Source of the DNA: Microbacterium sp.
Lineage (GTDB): Bacteria; Actinomycetota; Actinomycetes; Actinomycetales; Microbacteriaceae
Direction: 5' to 3'
DNA length: 64,000 bases
NCBI RefSeq assembly: GCF_031179285.1
Contig: NZ_JAPSHY010000011.1
Coordinates: 44,840-108,839, forward strand
The position numbers were made by a program, and so were the translations under genes. Of the stretch, positions 27,347 through 35,323 are shown piece after piece. Below the pieces are notes generated by a model. That model was not told the origin of the DNA, did no database searches, and worked only from the letters and a program-made list of their open reading frames with translations. The stretch's first letter is position 1, and every line of letters starts with the position of its first letter.

Positions 27347-28290
27347 GAGCGCACCTTCTTTCCGCTCTTGCCTCTCGAGACGCGCGTGTACATCAGCGCG
27401 ATCACCAGGTTGATCAGGAGCATGATCAGCGAGATCGCAGCTCCAAGGCCCAATTGCCCGCCGGGGATGGCGGTCTGGTAGATGTACACCGACAGGATGT
27501 CCGTCGCCCCGTTCGGTCCACCGGCGGTGAGCAGGTACGGGGTGAACGTGTTGAAGGTCCACAGCGTGATGAGCAGCGTGTTGGTGAGCAGGTGCCCCCT
27601 GATATTGGGCAGGATGACGTCGCGCAGCTGCTGCCAGGTGTTGGCACCGACCATCCGGGCGCTCTCGAGCTGTGAGGGCGGCACGGCGCTGATCGCCGAG
27701 GAGAACAGCTGCATCGAGAATGCCGTCCCGACCCAGATGTTGAAGATGATGATGCACTCCATGGGGTGCTCGATCAGCCAGGCGGCGCCTTCGGTTCCGA
27801 GCAGGGCGTTCAGTGTGCCGGTGCGCCGGTCCAACAACGCCAGCCACAGGAACGAGGCGACGGATGCCGGGATCACCCATGCCGCGAGCACGAGGGTCTC
27901 GATGAACGTCTTGACGCCCGGGCGCACGTTGCGCACCATCCACGCGAGCGCGAACCCGAGCACGGTCTGGCCGATGATGCCCGAGACCAGCACGAACACG
28001 AGCGTGAGCCACAGCGAGTTCCAGAACCGGGGGTCGTTCAGAGCCGCCGAGAAGTTGGCCAGACCGACGAACTCGGGATTCGCGGCCGCGAAGCCGGTGA
28101 GCCGATAGTTGGTCATCCCGAGGTAGACGGTCCAGATCGCCGGGAAGAGGAGGAACAGGCCGATCAGGAGGAGACCGGGCGCCGCGAACAGGGTCGCCCT
28201 CGCACGTCCGAGACCGGCGACATCGTCCGCCCGGCGCCGGCGGGGGGCGTGGACGCTCCCCGCCGGCATCGTCGCTTGCGTCATGGTCAC
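27343..28290 (-). CDS. Carbohydrate ABC transporter permease (MalF type)
   Basis: 315-residue membrane subunit. A basic N-terminus (HAPRRRRADD) precedes the first membrane segment (LFAAPGLLLIGLFLLFPAIW). The EAA loop reads LESARMVGANTWQQL. The GTG at 28290 overlaps the binding-protein stop (GTGA); an in-frame ATG two codons later is an alternative. It pairs with the MalG-type subunit that follows. Confidence 0.92.
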   Translation of the reverse strand: MTMTQATMPAGSVHAPRRRRADDVAGLGRARATLFAAPGLLLIGLFLLFPAIWTVYLGMTNYRLTGFAAANPEFVGLANFSAALNDPRFWNSLWLTLVFVLVSGIIGQTVLGFALAWMVRNVRPGVKTFIETLVLAAWVIPASVASFLWLALLDRRTGTLNALLGTEGAAWLIEHPMECIIIFNIWVGTAFSMQLFSSAISAVPPSQLESARMVGANTWQQLRDVILPNIRGHLLTNTLLITLWTFNTFTPYLLTAGGPNGATDILSVYIYQTAIPGGQLGLGAAISLIMLLINLVIALMYTRVSRGKSGKKVRS

Positions 28291-29696
28291 TTCGAGATCG
28301 CGTCCGGACCCACGACGCCTTCGAGACCGCGGACGTACGTCTTCATGGCGTCCTCCACCGACGTACCGGTCGCGACGTCGAGCGTGGCCTGCTGCAGGAG
28401 CACCGAGACCTGCGGGTAGGCCGCGAGGCCGGGGCGGTATGCCGTGATCGGCAGCACCTCCTCACTGACGAACATCAGCATCGGGTCGGTGGAGAGCAGC
28501 TTCTCGTTCACGTCATCGCGCGGCGAGATCGACAGGGTGCCCGCGGCACGTGCCTCGAAAGCCTCAGGGGAGTTCATGAACGCGAGCAGCTCCCACGCGA
28601 GCTCCGGATGCTTCGAGTTCGGGTTGAGCACGCGTCCCGTGCCGCCCGACATCGAGACGAAGTCCTGACCGTCGATCCCCTCACCCGGTTCCATCGCGGG
28701 GATCTTCGCGTAGCCGACCACGTTGTCGCGGTCCGCCATCGGCGCAGTACCGACTCCCTCTGCCGGGTTGATCACAGAACGCCAGAAGTAGTCGCCCTCG
28801 AGCAGGATGCCGATCTTGCCCTCGGCGAAGAGCTGGAATGAGGTGTCGCGCCCCGACGCTTCCTGCTGAAGCACGGGGTCACCGAGTCCCTCATCGACGT
28901 AGATGGTCTCGTAGAGCCCGAGTGCCTTCTCGAGACCGTCGCTGGCACCGATCCACTTCTCGTCCTCGTAGACCTGCTCGCCGGTGCCCACGAGTACCGG
29001 CAGCAGACCCTGCATCGTCGTCGCCTCGCCCATCGCCGTGCCGGCGTTGAGCTGGATCGGCGTCACGCCGTCGAGCTTCTTGAGTGCCCGAGACGCGTCG
29101 AGGATGTCCTCCCAGCTCTCCGGCGCCCATTCCTCATCCAGACCGGCCTGAGCGAACAGCTCCTTGTTGTAGTAGAGCACCCGGCCGTCTGCGCCCTGAG
29201 GGACGCCATAGCGCTCGCCGTCGAATGAGAGGGCGTTCTGCACGGCATCCGGGATCTGGGCCCAGCCGTCCCAGTCGTCGACCGCGTCGCCGCCGACGGT
29301 CGCGAGAGGCTCGATGTAACCGGCCTCAGCGAACTCGCCGACCCAGATGCCGTCCATGCCGATGATGTCGGCGCCCTTGCCGGACTGCAGGTCCAGCGCG
29401 ATCTTCGTCTTGTAGTCCTCGTCGTCCACGCCCTGCGGCTCGAACTCGACGGTGACATCCTTGCCGTCATCGGCCATGGCCTCCTCGAACCCGGGGATGA
29501 CGTAGTCGGCGATCCAATCAGCCTCGGCACTGTTCTTGCCGCCTGTGATGGAGTTGGTGGTGAGGGTGAGAGTGACGGGGCCCGACTCCTCTTCCTGCTC
29601 GGGCTCCGACCCTGCGGAGCATCCAGCCAGGACGACCGCACCGGCAGTGGTGAGGGCGAACGCCGCGATCGCGCGGCGCTTTGCGTACGTGAGCAT
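28287..29696 (-). CDS. Carbohydrate ABC transporter substrate-binding lipoprotein
   Basis: 469-residue family 1 binding protein with lipobox LAGC; the lipidated Cys is residue 26, followed by an acidic linker (EPEQEEES). AAAGG precedes the ATG at 29696. It begins the importer part of the cluster, 75 bp after the dehydrogenase stop, and is the subunit that would define the imported substrate. Context (GH38 mannosidase and inositol genes) suggests a mannosylated inositol or another alpha-mannoside. Confidence 0.93.
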   Translation of the reverse strand: MLTYAKRRAIAAFALTTAGAVVLAGCSAGSEPEQEEESGPVTLTLTTNSITGGKNSAEADWIADYVIPGFEEAMADDGKDVTVEFEPQGVDDEDYKTKIALDLQSGKGADIIGMDGIWVGEFAEAGYIEPLATVGGDAVDDWDGWAQIPDAVQNALSFDGERYGVPQGADGRVLYYNKELFAQAGLDEEWAPESWEDILDASRALKKLDGVTPIQLNAGTAMGEATTMQGLLPVLVGTGEQVYEDEKWIGASDGLEKALGLYETIYVDEGLGDPVLQQEASGRDTSFQLFAEGKIGILLEGDYFWRSVINPAEGVGTAPMADRDNVVGYAKIPAMEPGEGIDGQDFVSMSGGTGRVLNPNSKHPELAWELLAFMNSPEAFEARAAGTLSISPRDDVNEKLLSTDPMLMFVSEEVLPITAYRPGLAAYPQVSVLLQQATLDVATGTSVEDAMKTYVRGLEGVVGPDAISK

Positions 29697-29771
29697 TTCT
29701 GACCTTTCTGTGTGGCTGACCGCCGAGCGGATGCCGCTCGGTCGGGGACTGCTGCTGGCGACTGCTTCTGA

Positions 29772-30932
29772 CTACTGGGCGGCTTCGGCGCTCGATTCGA
29801 GCGTGAAGCCCTTCGAGTGCGCGAGCGAACGAATCATCCGCTGCCCGACCTGTACGTCGGCGATCGACTCCGCGACGCTCGCCCCCTCGGGGCTCTCGCC
29901 CCGGACGAGGGCCGCCAACGCATACAGTTCGTTCTCGAAAGCCTCTTGCTGCATCCACCGCGATTCGCTCACACGGATGCCCAGTACGGGATGGTTCTCG
30001 GTCACCCTCAGAACCGTCGGAAGGTTCGTGACGTACGGCACGCCGAAGATCAGTTCGATGGTTCCGCCCTCGTGGTGGAAGGTGACGCTCTCCTGATAGT
30101 CCGGGTAGGCATCGATGTAATGCCAGTCCACGGTCCACGGGGTCTGTTCACGGGCAAGCGTTCCGCGAAGATGCACCGATCCGGGCATCGTGGGCCCCCA
30201 GTGCTGCGCGAAGGACACCTCTCCGAGACCCCCCACCAGGAAGCGGAGCAGACCGATGTCGTGCACGACCGACCCCAGCACGACGTTGGTGTAGAGCGTG
30301 CGCAGATCGGGATGAAGCCCGGCACCGACCGCACCGTCGACCGTCTTCGACGTCGACGCCTGGAGCGACCGGATCGTCTCGGCGGAGATGTCGTGCGTCC
30401 GTGCCGCCAGGCGGGCGAACTCCAGTTGAGAACCGTCGAGCGGATGCATCACCACGACGCTGACCGCCCTCAGGGTGACACCGGCGAGCAGCTCTTTCGC
30501 GCGCTGCGAGGCCGCGTCGTACTCCTTCATATAGCCCACCCGCACCCAGTCGCGAAGGTCGATGCCGGACTCCACCTCATGGGCGGCGAGCGCATTCAAC
30601 TCGGCGAGTGAGTAGGCAAGGGGCTTCTCCGCAAGCACGCGAACGCCGGCCCGCACCAGACTCAGCGTGTCGCCGGCGTGTGAGCCGGTGGTGGCGAGGA
30701 TGGCGGCGTCGATCTCGAGGCCTTCCTCGATCGCGGCGATCAGCGACTCGATCGAGGAGAACAGTCTGGTCTGGTCCACGCCGTATCGAGCCGCCATGTC
30801 TGCCGCCCGCTCGCGCGAGAGGTCGACGAGGGCCGTGATCTCGAATGCCTCGGCATTCCGGCGGAGCAGCGGGAGATGCACGCTCTGGCTGATCGCCCCG
30901 AGACCGATGACAGCGACGCGGACGACACTCAC
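29772..30932 (-). CDS. Gfo/Idh/MocA-family NAD(P)-dependent oxidoreductase
   Basis: 386 residues. An N-terminal Rossmann domain has the nucleotide loop VIGLGAISQSVH, and AEKPLAYS near residue 100 is the EKP motif whose Lys is catalytic. The C-terminal domain contains VGYMKEYD and VHDIGLLRFL, matching the (K)-x-D and H-D positions of inositol dehydrogenases (IolG). The GTG at 30932 overlaps the upstream TIM-barrel stop (GTGA). It probably oxidises myo-inositol or a related cyclitol to the 2-keto form; action on the 3-position of a sugar is the main alternative. Confidence 0.85.
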   Translation of the reverse strand: MSVVRVAVIGLGAISQSVHLPLLRRNAEAFEITALVDLSRERAADMAARYGVDQTRLFSSIESLIAAIEEGLEIDAAILATTGSHAGDTLSLVRAGVRVLAEKPLAYSLAELNALAAHEVESGIDLRDWVRVGYMKEYDAASQRAKELLAGVTLRAVSVVVMHPLDGSQLEFARLAARTHDISAETIRSLQASTSKTVDGAVGAGLHPDLRTLYTNVVLGSVVHDIGLLRFLVGGLGEVSFAQHWGPTMPGSVHLRGTLAREQTPWTVDWHYIDAYPDYQESVTFHHEGGTIELIFGVPYVTNLPTVLRVTENHPVLGIRVSESRWMQQEAFENELYALAALVRGESPEGASVAESIADVQVGQRMIRSLAHSKGFTLESSAEAAQ

Positions 30933-31837
30933 GCGAACCACTTCCGAAGGGCTTCGCGGTTCGCGATCTGGTCGCGCTTGGCTCGTTCGACATCCTCCGT
31001 CGACCGCGGCACCACGTCCTGCTCGATGATGAGCCACCCGCTGTATCCGCTGCCGACGATCTCGTCGACCAGTTCGTCGACGACGAGATCGCCCTGACCG
31101 AGCGGCACGAAGACGCGCTTCTCCCACACCGACCGCATCGGATCGTCGGCACGCAGCGCCTCTTGAAGGATGTTCGTGCGCGCGTCCTTCAGGTGGAGGT
31201 GGTTGATCCGGTCACGCCAGCGACGAAAGTCCGGCAGCGGATCGCCGCCACCGATGAGGAGGTGCCCGGAGTCGAAGGTGAGACCCACGTCCGTCGACGC
31301 GATCAGCGCGTCGATCTCCTCCGGAGTCTCGACATGCGTGCAGGCGTGGTGATGGAAAGTGGGTTCGAGATCCCTCGCGCGCACCCTGGCGGTCGCGACA
31401 TTGATGCGGTCGGCGAAGCGGGCCCAGTCATCTCCGACGAGCGTCAGTTCGGGAGCACCGCCCGGGCGCGCTTTGCGCTCTGCACTGCCCGAGTCGGCCA
31501 GGGTCGGCAACGGCGCGAGGGCGGGACCCGTCTCCGCAGCGGTGACGAACACATCGAGGATGTCATCGAGGCCAGCCAGGGCGCTCTCGAAGTCTTCCTG
31601 CGTGCCCGCGAACGGGAGATCGACCCATCCGCCTGCGAGTTCCAGGTGGTGCCGCTGCATCCGGTCGACGAGCTCATCACCACGGCCGAGAAGACCGACC
31701 GGACCGAGATCGATCCCCTGGTAACCTGCTTCGCTGATCCAGCGGGCGAGTTCCTCCCCCTCGGGCAGAGCGACCAGATCCGGCCGCGCCAACTCGAAGA
31801 CGCCATAACTCACGGGTGCATTCGCGATGCGGATCAC
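30929..31837 (-). CDS. IolE-like inosose dehydratase / TIM-barrel sugar isomerase family protein
   Basis: 302-residue xylose-isomerase-like TIM barrel. The central and C-terminal motifs parallel inosose dehydratase IolE: FHHHACTHVET, LTFDSGHLLIGGGD, INHLHLKDAR, VPLGQGDL and GYSGWLIIEQD. These include the His, Asp and Glu metal ligands. IolE removes water from 2-keto-myo-inositol. Together with the adjacent dehydrogenase and iolBCD it would complete the pathway. It starts at GTG 31837, after AAGGGAAG, and is the first gene of the cluster. A 3-keto-sugar isomerase role is the alternative. Confidence 0.82.
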   Translation of the reverse strand: MIRIANAPVSYGVFELARPDLVALPEGEELARWISEAGYQGIDLGPVGLLGRGDELVDRMQRHHLELAGGWVDLPFAGTQEDFESALAGLDDILDVFVTAAETGPALAPLPTLADSGSAERKARPGGAPELTLVGDDWARFADRINVATARVRARDLEPTFHHHACTHVETPEEIDALIASTDVGLTFDSGHLLIGGGDPLPDFRRWRDRINHLHLKDARTNILQEALRADDPMRSVWEKRVFVPLGQGDLVVDELVDEIVGSGYSGWLIIEQDVVPRSTEDVERAKRDQIANREALRKWFA

Positions 31838-31884
31838 TCGGCTTCCCTTCCTCGTCGAACGGGGTGGACCACGGTCCGCTGGGA

Positions 31885-31913
31885 ATGTTAGCAGGTAACG
31901 ACATATGCATCAA
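31885..31913 (-). promoter_or_regulatory. Putative promoter of the mannoside/inositol cluster
   Basis: On the minus strand TTGATG (31908-31913) and TAACAT (31885-31890) are separated by exactly 17 bases, a good housekeeping-type match. The predicted start lies near 31878, about 40 bases before the GTG of the IolE-like gene. Confidence 0.5.
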
Positions 31914-31928
31914 TGGTGTCGCCGCCTA

Positions 31929-31938
31929 TGTACGTACA
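31929..31938. promoter_or_regulatory. Candidate GntR operator between cluster and regulator
   Basis: TGTACGTACA is a perfect 10-base palindrome (TGT-N4-ACA) lying just upstream of the -35 of the cluster promoter and within the divergent space of the GntR-type regulator. The spacing of TGT and ACA equals that of the site at 32049-32062. Confidence 0.4.
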
Positions 31939-32048
31939 AACGGACTTGTTCCGCGATCCGCCGCATCGCCGGGGTCCGCAGACGGTATGTCTCTTCGCCG
32001 GGCAGCGCGGAATCACAGCGCCGGACCTCCATCGCGAGGGCTCGTATG

Positions 32049-32062
32049 ATTGTCGCTACAAT
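32049..32062. promoter_or_regulatory. Candidate autoregulatory operator of the GntR gene
   Basis: ATTGTCGCTACAAT is a perfect ATTGT-N4-ACAAT palindrome. It begins inside a TATGAT -10 sequence (32045-32050) and ends 30 bases before the chosen start of the GntR-family gene, so a bound repressor would block transcription. Confidence 0.5.
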
Positions 32063-32092
32063 GTGACTCCCTCAGAGAAAGCGGAGCAGCAG

Positions 32093-32854
32093 ATGGCCGA
32101 CGTCGTCACCCCGTGGCCGAACGATCTCTTCGCAGACATCGACCGCACCGGGCCCGTGCCGCTCTATTTTCAGGTCTCGACGAGGCTTCAGAGCGCGATC
32201 CAGTCCGGCGCGATCCCGGCGGGCGCACGTCTTGAGAATGAGATATCGATCGCCGAGCAACTCGGACTTTCGAGGCCGACCATTCGCCGGGCGATCCAGG
32301 AGCTGGTCGATAAAGGCCTTCTGGTGCGGCGCCGGGGTATCGGCACCCAGGTGGTGCAGGGTTCTGTCACGCGCCAGGTCGAGTTGACCAGCCTTTACGA
32401 GGACCTTCAAAGCGCACACCACGAGCCCGGCACGCAGGTTCTCTCGCTGGAAGTCGTCGAGGCGTCGGATGAGGTGGCGGCGGCCCTGGGCCTGGACGCG
32501 GGCACCGAAGTGCTGCACCTGCGGCGGCGGCGCAGCACGGACGGCGTTCCGGTCGCGGTACTCGGGAACTATCTGCCTCGGGCCTTCGCGGACATCTCCT
32601 CGGAGCAGCTCGAGTCCCGTGGTCTCTATCAGATCCTCCGCGCCCGTGGTGTCGCCATCCGGGTGGCCAAGCAGAAGATCGGTGCGCGCCGCGCGGAAGG
32701 CGATGAACCCGAGCTGCTGGAGATCGAGGCCGGTGGTCCGGTCCTGACGATGGAGCGGGTGTCATTCGATCAGTCCGGAGCGGCCATCGAGTTCGGTCTT
32801 CACTGCTACCGCCCCGACCTCTACCGATTCGAGACGACTCTCGTCGCGAAATGA
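32093..32854 (+). CDS. GntR-family transcriptional regulator with UTRA domain (HutC subfamily)
   Basis: 253 residues. The N-terminal GntR winged helix (PLYFQVSTRLQSAI, AGARLENEISIAEQLGLSRPTIRRAIQEL; about residues 20-85) is followed by a UTRA ligand-binding domain with VLHLRRRRSTDGVPVAVLGNYLP and the terminal EFGLHCYRPDLYRFE. GGAG lies 7 bases before the ATG at 32093; further upstream codons would cover the palindromic site. It diverges from the inositol/mannosidase cluster and is its likely repressor, comparable in position and class to corynebacterial IolR. The effector is probably a pathway intermediate. Confidence 0.9.
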   Translation: MADVVTPWPNDLFADIDRTGPVPLYFQVSTRLQSAIQSGAIPAGARLENEISIAEQLGLSRPTIRRAIQELVDKGLLVRRRGIGTQVVQGSVTRQVELTSLYEDLQSAHHEPGTQVLSLEVVEASDEVAAALGLDAGTEVLHLRRRRSTDGVPVAVLGNYLPRAFADISSEQLESRGLYQILRARGVAIRVAKQKIGARRAEGDEPELLEIEAGGPVLTMERVSFDQSGAAIEFGLHCYRPDLYRFETTLVAK

Positions 32855-32942
32855 CATCTCTCACTCGGCTCGACATCGAACCGCTGCGGTAACGGATGGG
32901 AAGCCCCTGGGCTGAGGCTCGCCCTGTCCATAGACTGAGCCG

Positions 32943-33503
32943 ATGGAGATCATCTGGCTCATCGGGATCGTCGTCGGCCTGATCGCCGTCGTCGCGATCC
33001 TCGCCGCCGCGCTCCGAGGAATGCGACCGAAGATCCCCGAGGCGCAGACGTTCACGCCGACCCCCGTGATGAGCTCGTCACCCACCGCGACGTCGAACGC
33101 ATCCCCCGCCGGGATGTCACCGCAGGTCATCGCGGAGATCGACCGAATGATCGCCTCCGGCCAGCGGCTGGCAGCCATCAAGTTGTTCCGGGCGCACTCG
33201 AAGGTCGGCCTGAAAGAGGCGAAGGACAGGATCGACCACTGGTCCATCAGCACCACCGCCCGGCACGCGGCAGCCACCTCGCACACGTCGCCGGCGTACT
33301 CTCCCTCTCCCACGACGCGTTCGACGAGCTCGACGAGCTCGATCCGCTCGACCCTCCCCGCACCGATCGTCGGCGAGATCGACAGGCTCATGGCCGGCGG
33401 TTCCCCGATCGCGGCGATCAAGCTCGTGCGCGAGCACACCGGGCTCGGCCTCAAGGAATCGAAGGAGATCATCGACTCCTGGCCCGCCGGTCGTTCGCGG
33501 TGA
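32943..33503 (+). CDS. Membrane-anchored protein with two ribosomal L7/L12 C-terminal-like segments
   Basis: 186 residues. An N-terminal membrane segment (residues 3-24) is followed by a Pro/Thr/Ser linker. The motif IDRMIASGQRLAAIKLFRAH...GLKEAKDRID (residues about 65-98) is repeated as IDRLMAGGSPIAAIKLVREHTGLGLKESKEIID (about 147-180). Each copy resembles the helical part of the L7/L12 C-terminal domain, the surface that contacts translation factors, but lacks the rest of L12. A Ser/Thr-rich spacer separates the copies. It is a single gene between the GntR regulator and convergent SDR genes. Function is unknown. Confidence 0.75.
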   Translation: MEIIWLIGIVVGLIAVVAILAAALRGMRPKIPEAQTFTPTPVMSSSPTATSNASPAGMSPQVIAEIDRMIASGQRLAAIKLFRAHSKVGLKEAKDRIDHWSISTTARHAAATSHTSPAYSPSPTTRSTSSTSSIRSTLPAPIVGEIDRLMAGGSPIAAIKLVREHTGLGLKESKEIIDSWPAGRSR

Positions 33504-33528
33504 CGCCCGCGCCCGAGACGAGCAGCGC

Positions 33529-34362
33529 TCAGTCGAGGAAGATGTCAGGGAAGAGCCGGTCATCCGGCGTGCCGGGCACGGCGGCGTAACCCGAGAAGTC
33601 GGTGACTCCGGATGCCTCCAGCACGTCCTCGACGATGAGGCTCTGCCCGGTGTACTCCGTCGCCCTCTCGAGCAGCACCGCGTACGCGGCATCGGCGTAG
33701 ATGTCGGGTGTGCGACTCGCGGCCATCACCCTGTCGCCGCCGAGCAGGTTCTGCACCGCAGCCGTAGCTATGGTCGTTCGGGGCCACAGTGTGTTCGCCG
33801 CGATCCCGTCGCTCGCGAACTCGGCGGCGAGCCCGAGCGTCGCCATCGTCATGCCGAACTTCGCCAGCGTGTAGCCGGTGTGCGCCCCCAGCCACTTCGG
33901 TGTGGGGTTCAACGGCGGCGAGAGCGAGAGGATGTGCGGGTTCTCGGCCTCGCGCAACATGGGCACCGCCGCCCGCGACAGCATGAAGGTTCCGCGCACG
34001 TTGACGTCTTGCATGAGGTCGTACTTCTTGGCTCCGAGGTCGAGGGAGCGCGACAGATCGATCACGCTGGCGTTGTTGATCACGATGTCGATGCCGCCGA
34101 ACTCGCCCTGCGTCTTCAGCACCGCCTCGGTGATGTCGTCGTCATCGCGCACGTCGCCGACGATCGGCAGGGCGTTCCCTCCCGCCGAGCGGACCCGCTC
34201 TGCCGCCGAGTGCACCGTGCCTTCGAGCTTGGGATGCGGGGTGTCGGTCTTGGCGAGCATGGCGATGTTGGCGCCATCCGCCGCCGCCCGCAGGGCGATC
34301 GCGAGGCCGATCCCGCGGCTGCCGCCCGACATCAGGATCGTCTTGCCTGCCAGAGTGCTCAT
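33529..34362 (-). CDS. Short-chain dehydrogenase/reductase (HSDL2-like)
   Basis: 277-residue Rossmann enzyme. The cofactor loop is SGGSRGIGLA (residues 13-22), the adenine-side loop includes VGDVRDDDD, NNAS is present, and the catalytic pair is in GYTLAKFG (Tyr-x3-Lys). The extended active-site Pro-rich loop (SPPLNPTPKWLG) is typical of the HSDL2 group; the SCP2 domain of eukaryotic HSDL2 is absent. AAGGAG precedes the ATG at 34362. It lies 34 bp after the SDR gene upstream, so both are likely on one transcript, possibly for fatty or branched-chain acyl metabolism. Confidence 0.88.
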   Translation of the reverse strand: MSTLAGKTILMSGGSRGIGLAIALRAAADGANIAMLAKTDTPHPKLEGTVHSAAERVRSAGGNALPIVGDVRDDDDITEAVLKTQGEFGGIDIVINNASVIDLSRSLDLGAKKYDLMQDVNVRGTFMLSRAAVPMLREAENPHILSLSPPLNPTPKWLGAHTGYTLAKFGMTMATLGLAAEFASDGIAANTLWPRTTIATAAVQNLLGGDRVMAASRTPDIYADAAYAVLLERATEYTGQSLIVEDVLEASGVTDFSGYAAVPGTPDDRLFPDIFLD

Positions 34363-34396
34363 CGGTCTCCTTCGTCGTGGCTCATCATCTCGCGGG

Positions 34397-35155
34397 TCAT
34401 TTCGGGGCCATCCGGATCGCGCCGTCGAGGCGGATCGTCTCTGCGTTGAGGTAGTCGTTCTCGACGATGTGCTCGACGAGCGCGGCATATTCGTCGGGGC
34501 GTCCGAGGCGCGACGGGTGCGGCACCTGCTGGCCGAGCGATTCCTGAGCGGCCTGCGGCAGGCCCATGAGCATCGGGGTCTCCATGATGCCCGGGGCGAT
34601 GGTGCACACACGGATGCCGTGCCGGGCGAGCTCACGCGCGATCGGCAGTGTCATCGCATGCACGCCGCCCTTCGACGCGGAATACGCGGGCTGACCGATC
34701 TGCCCGTCGAATGCGGCCACGGAGGCGGTGTTGACGATGACGCCCCTGCCGCCGTCGACCGGCTCGTTCTTCGCGATCACGGCGGACGCCTGCGAGGTCA
34801 CGTTGAACGTCCCGACGAGATTGATCCGGATGATGCGCTCGAAATCGGCGAGCACCGCGGGGTTGCCGTCACGGTCGAGCACCTTCGCCGGCGGCGCGAT
34901 GCCGGCGCAGTTGACGACGAACCGCAGCGGGGCGGCGGCGTTCGCCTGGGCGACCGCTTCGCGCACCTCTTCGACGCTGGTGACATCCGCGGGGGCGAAC
35001 ACGCCGTCGATCTCCGCTGCGAGCGCGGCGCCGTCGGAGGAGACGAGATCGACGATGGTGACGTGCGCGCCGGCTGCGGCGAGCCGTCGCGCCGTCGCAA
35101 GGCCGAGTCCGGATGCTCCGCCGGTGATGAGCGCGCCCTGCCCCGTGATCTGCAT
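34397..35155 (-). CDS. Short-chain dehydrogenase (3-hydroxyacyl-CoA dehydrogenase type II-like)
   Basis: 252-residue classical SDR. It shows TGGASGLGLATA (cofactor), VDLVSSDG (Asp at the end of the second strand, suggesting NAD preference), NCAGIAPPAK, and the catalytic YSASKGG with an upstream Ser in NTASVAAF. Overall it resembles HSD17B10/3-hydroxyacyl-CoA dehydrogenase type II, including the GIMETPML loop. It is the first gene of a two-gene unit with the HSDL2-like SDR. Confidence 0.9.
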   Translation of the reverse strand: MQITGQGALITGGASGLGLATARRLAAAGAHVTIVDLVSSDGAALAAEIDGVFAPADVTSVEEVREAVAQANAAAPLRFVVNCAGIAPPAKVLDRDGNPAVLADFERIIRINLVGTFNVTSQASAVIAKNEPVDGGRGVIVNTASVAAFDGQIGQPAYSASKGGVHAMTLPIARELARHGIRVCTIAPGIMETPMLMGLPQAAQESLGQQVPHPSRLGRPDEYAALVEHIVENDYLNAETIRLDGAIRMAPK

Positions 35156-35323
35156 GCTGTTCTCCTTCGAACGTTGTCGTGCGACTGCGTCTCAGCCTAC
35201 GTGGTTCTCCGTTCCACCACGATGTCCGCCGCATTCGACAGCGAGCCTACGACACACCTCTCTCAGGCCCACTCCCTCCGACGGTCGGCGCCCGCCCGCT
35301 CCAGACACGGCAGGATGGAGAGC

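Noticed and set aside
33878..35314. Long plus-strand open frame leading into the APH-like kinase
   Set aside because: It runs antisense to two clear SDR genes, has no domain, and the kinase has its own start and ribosome-binding site.
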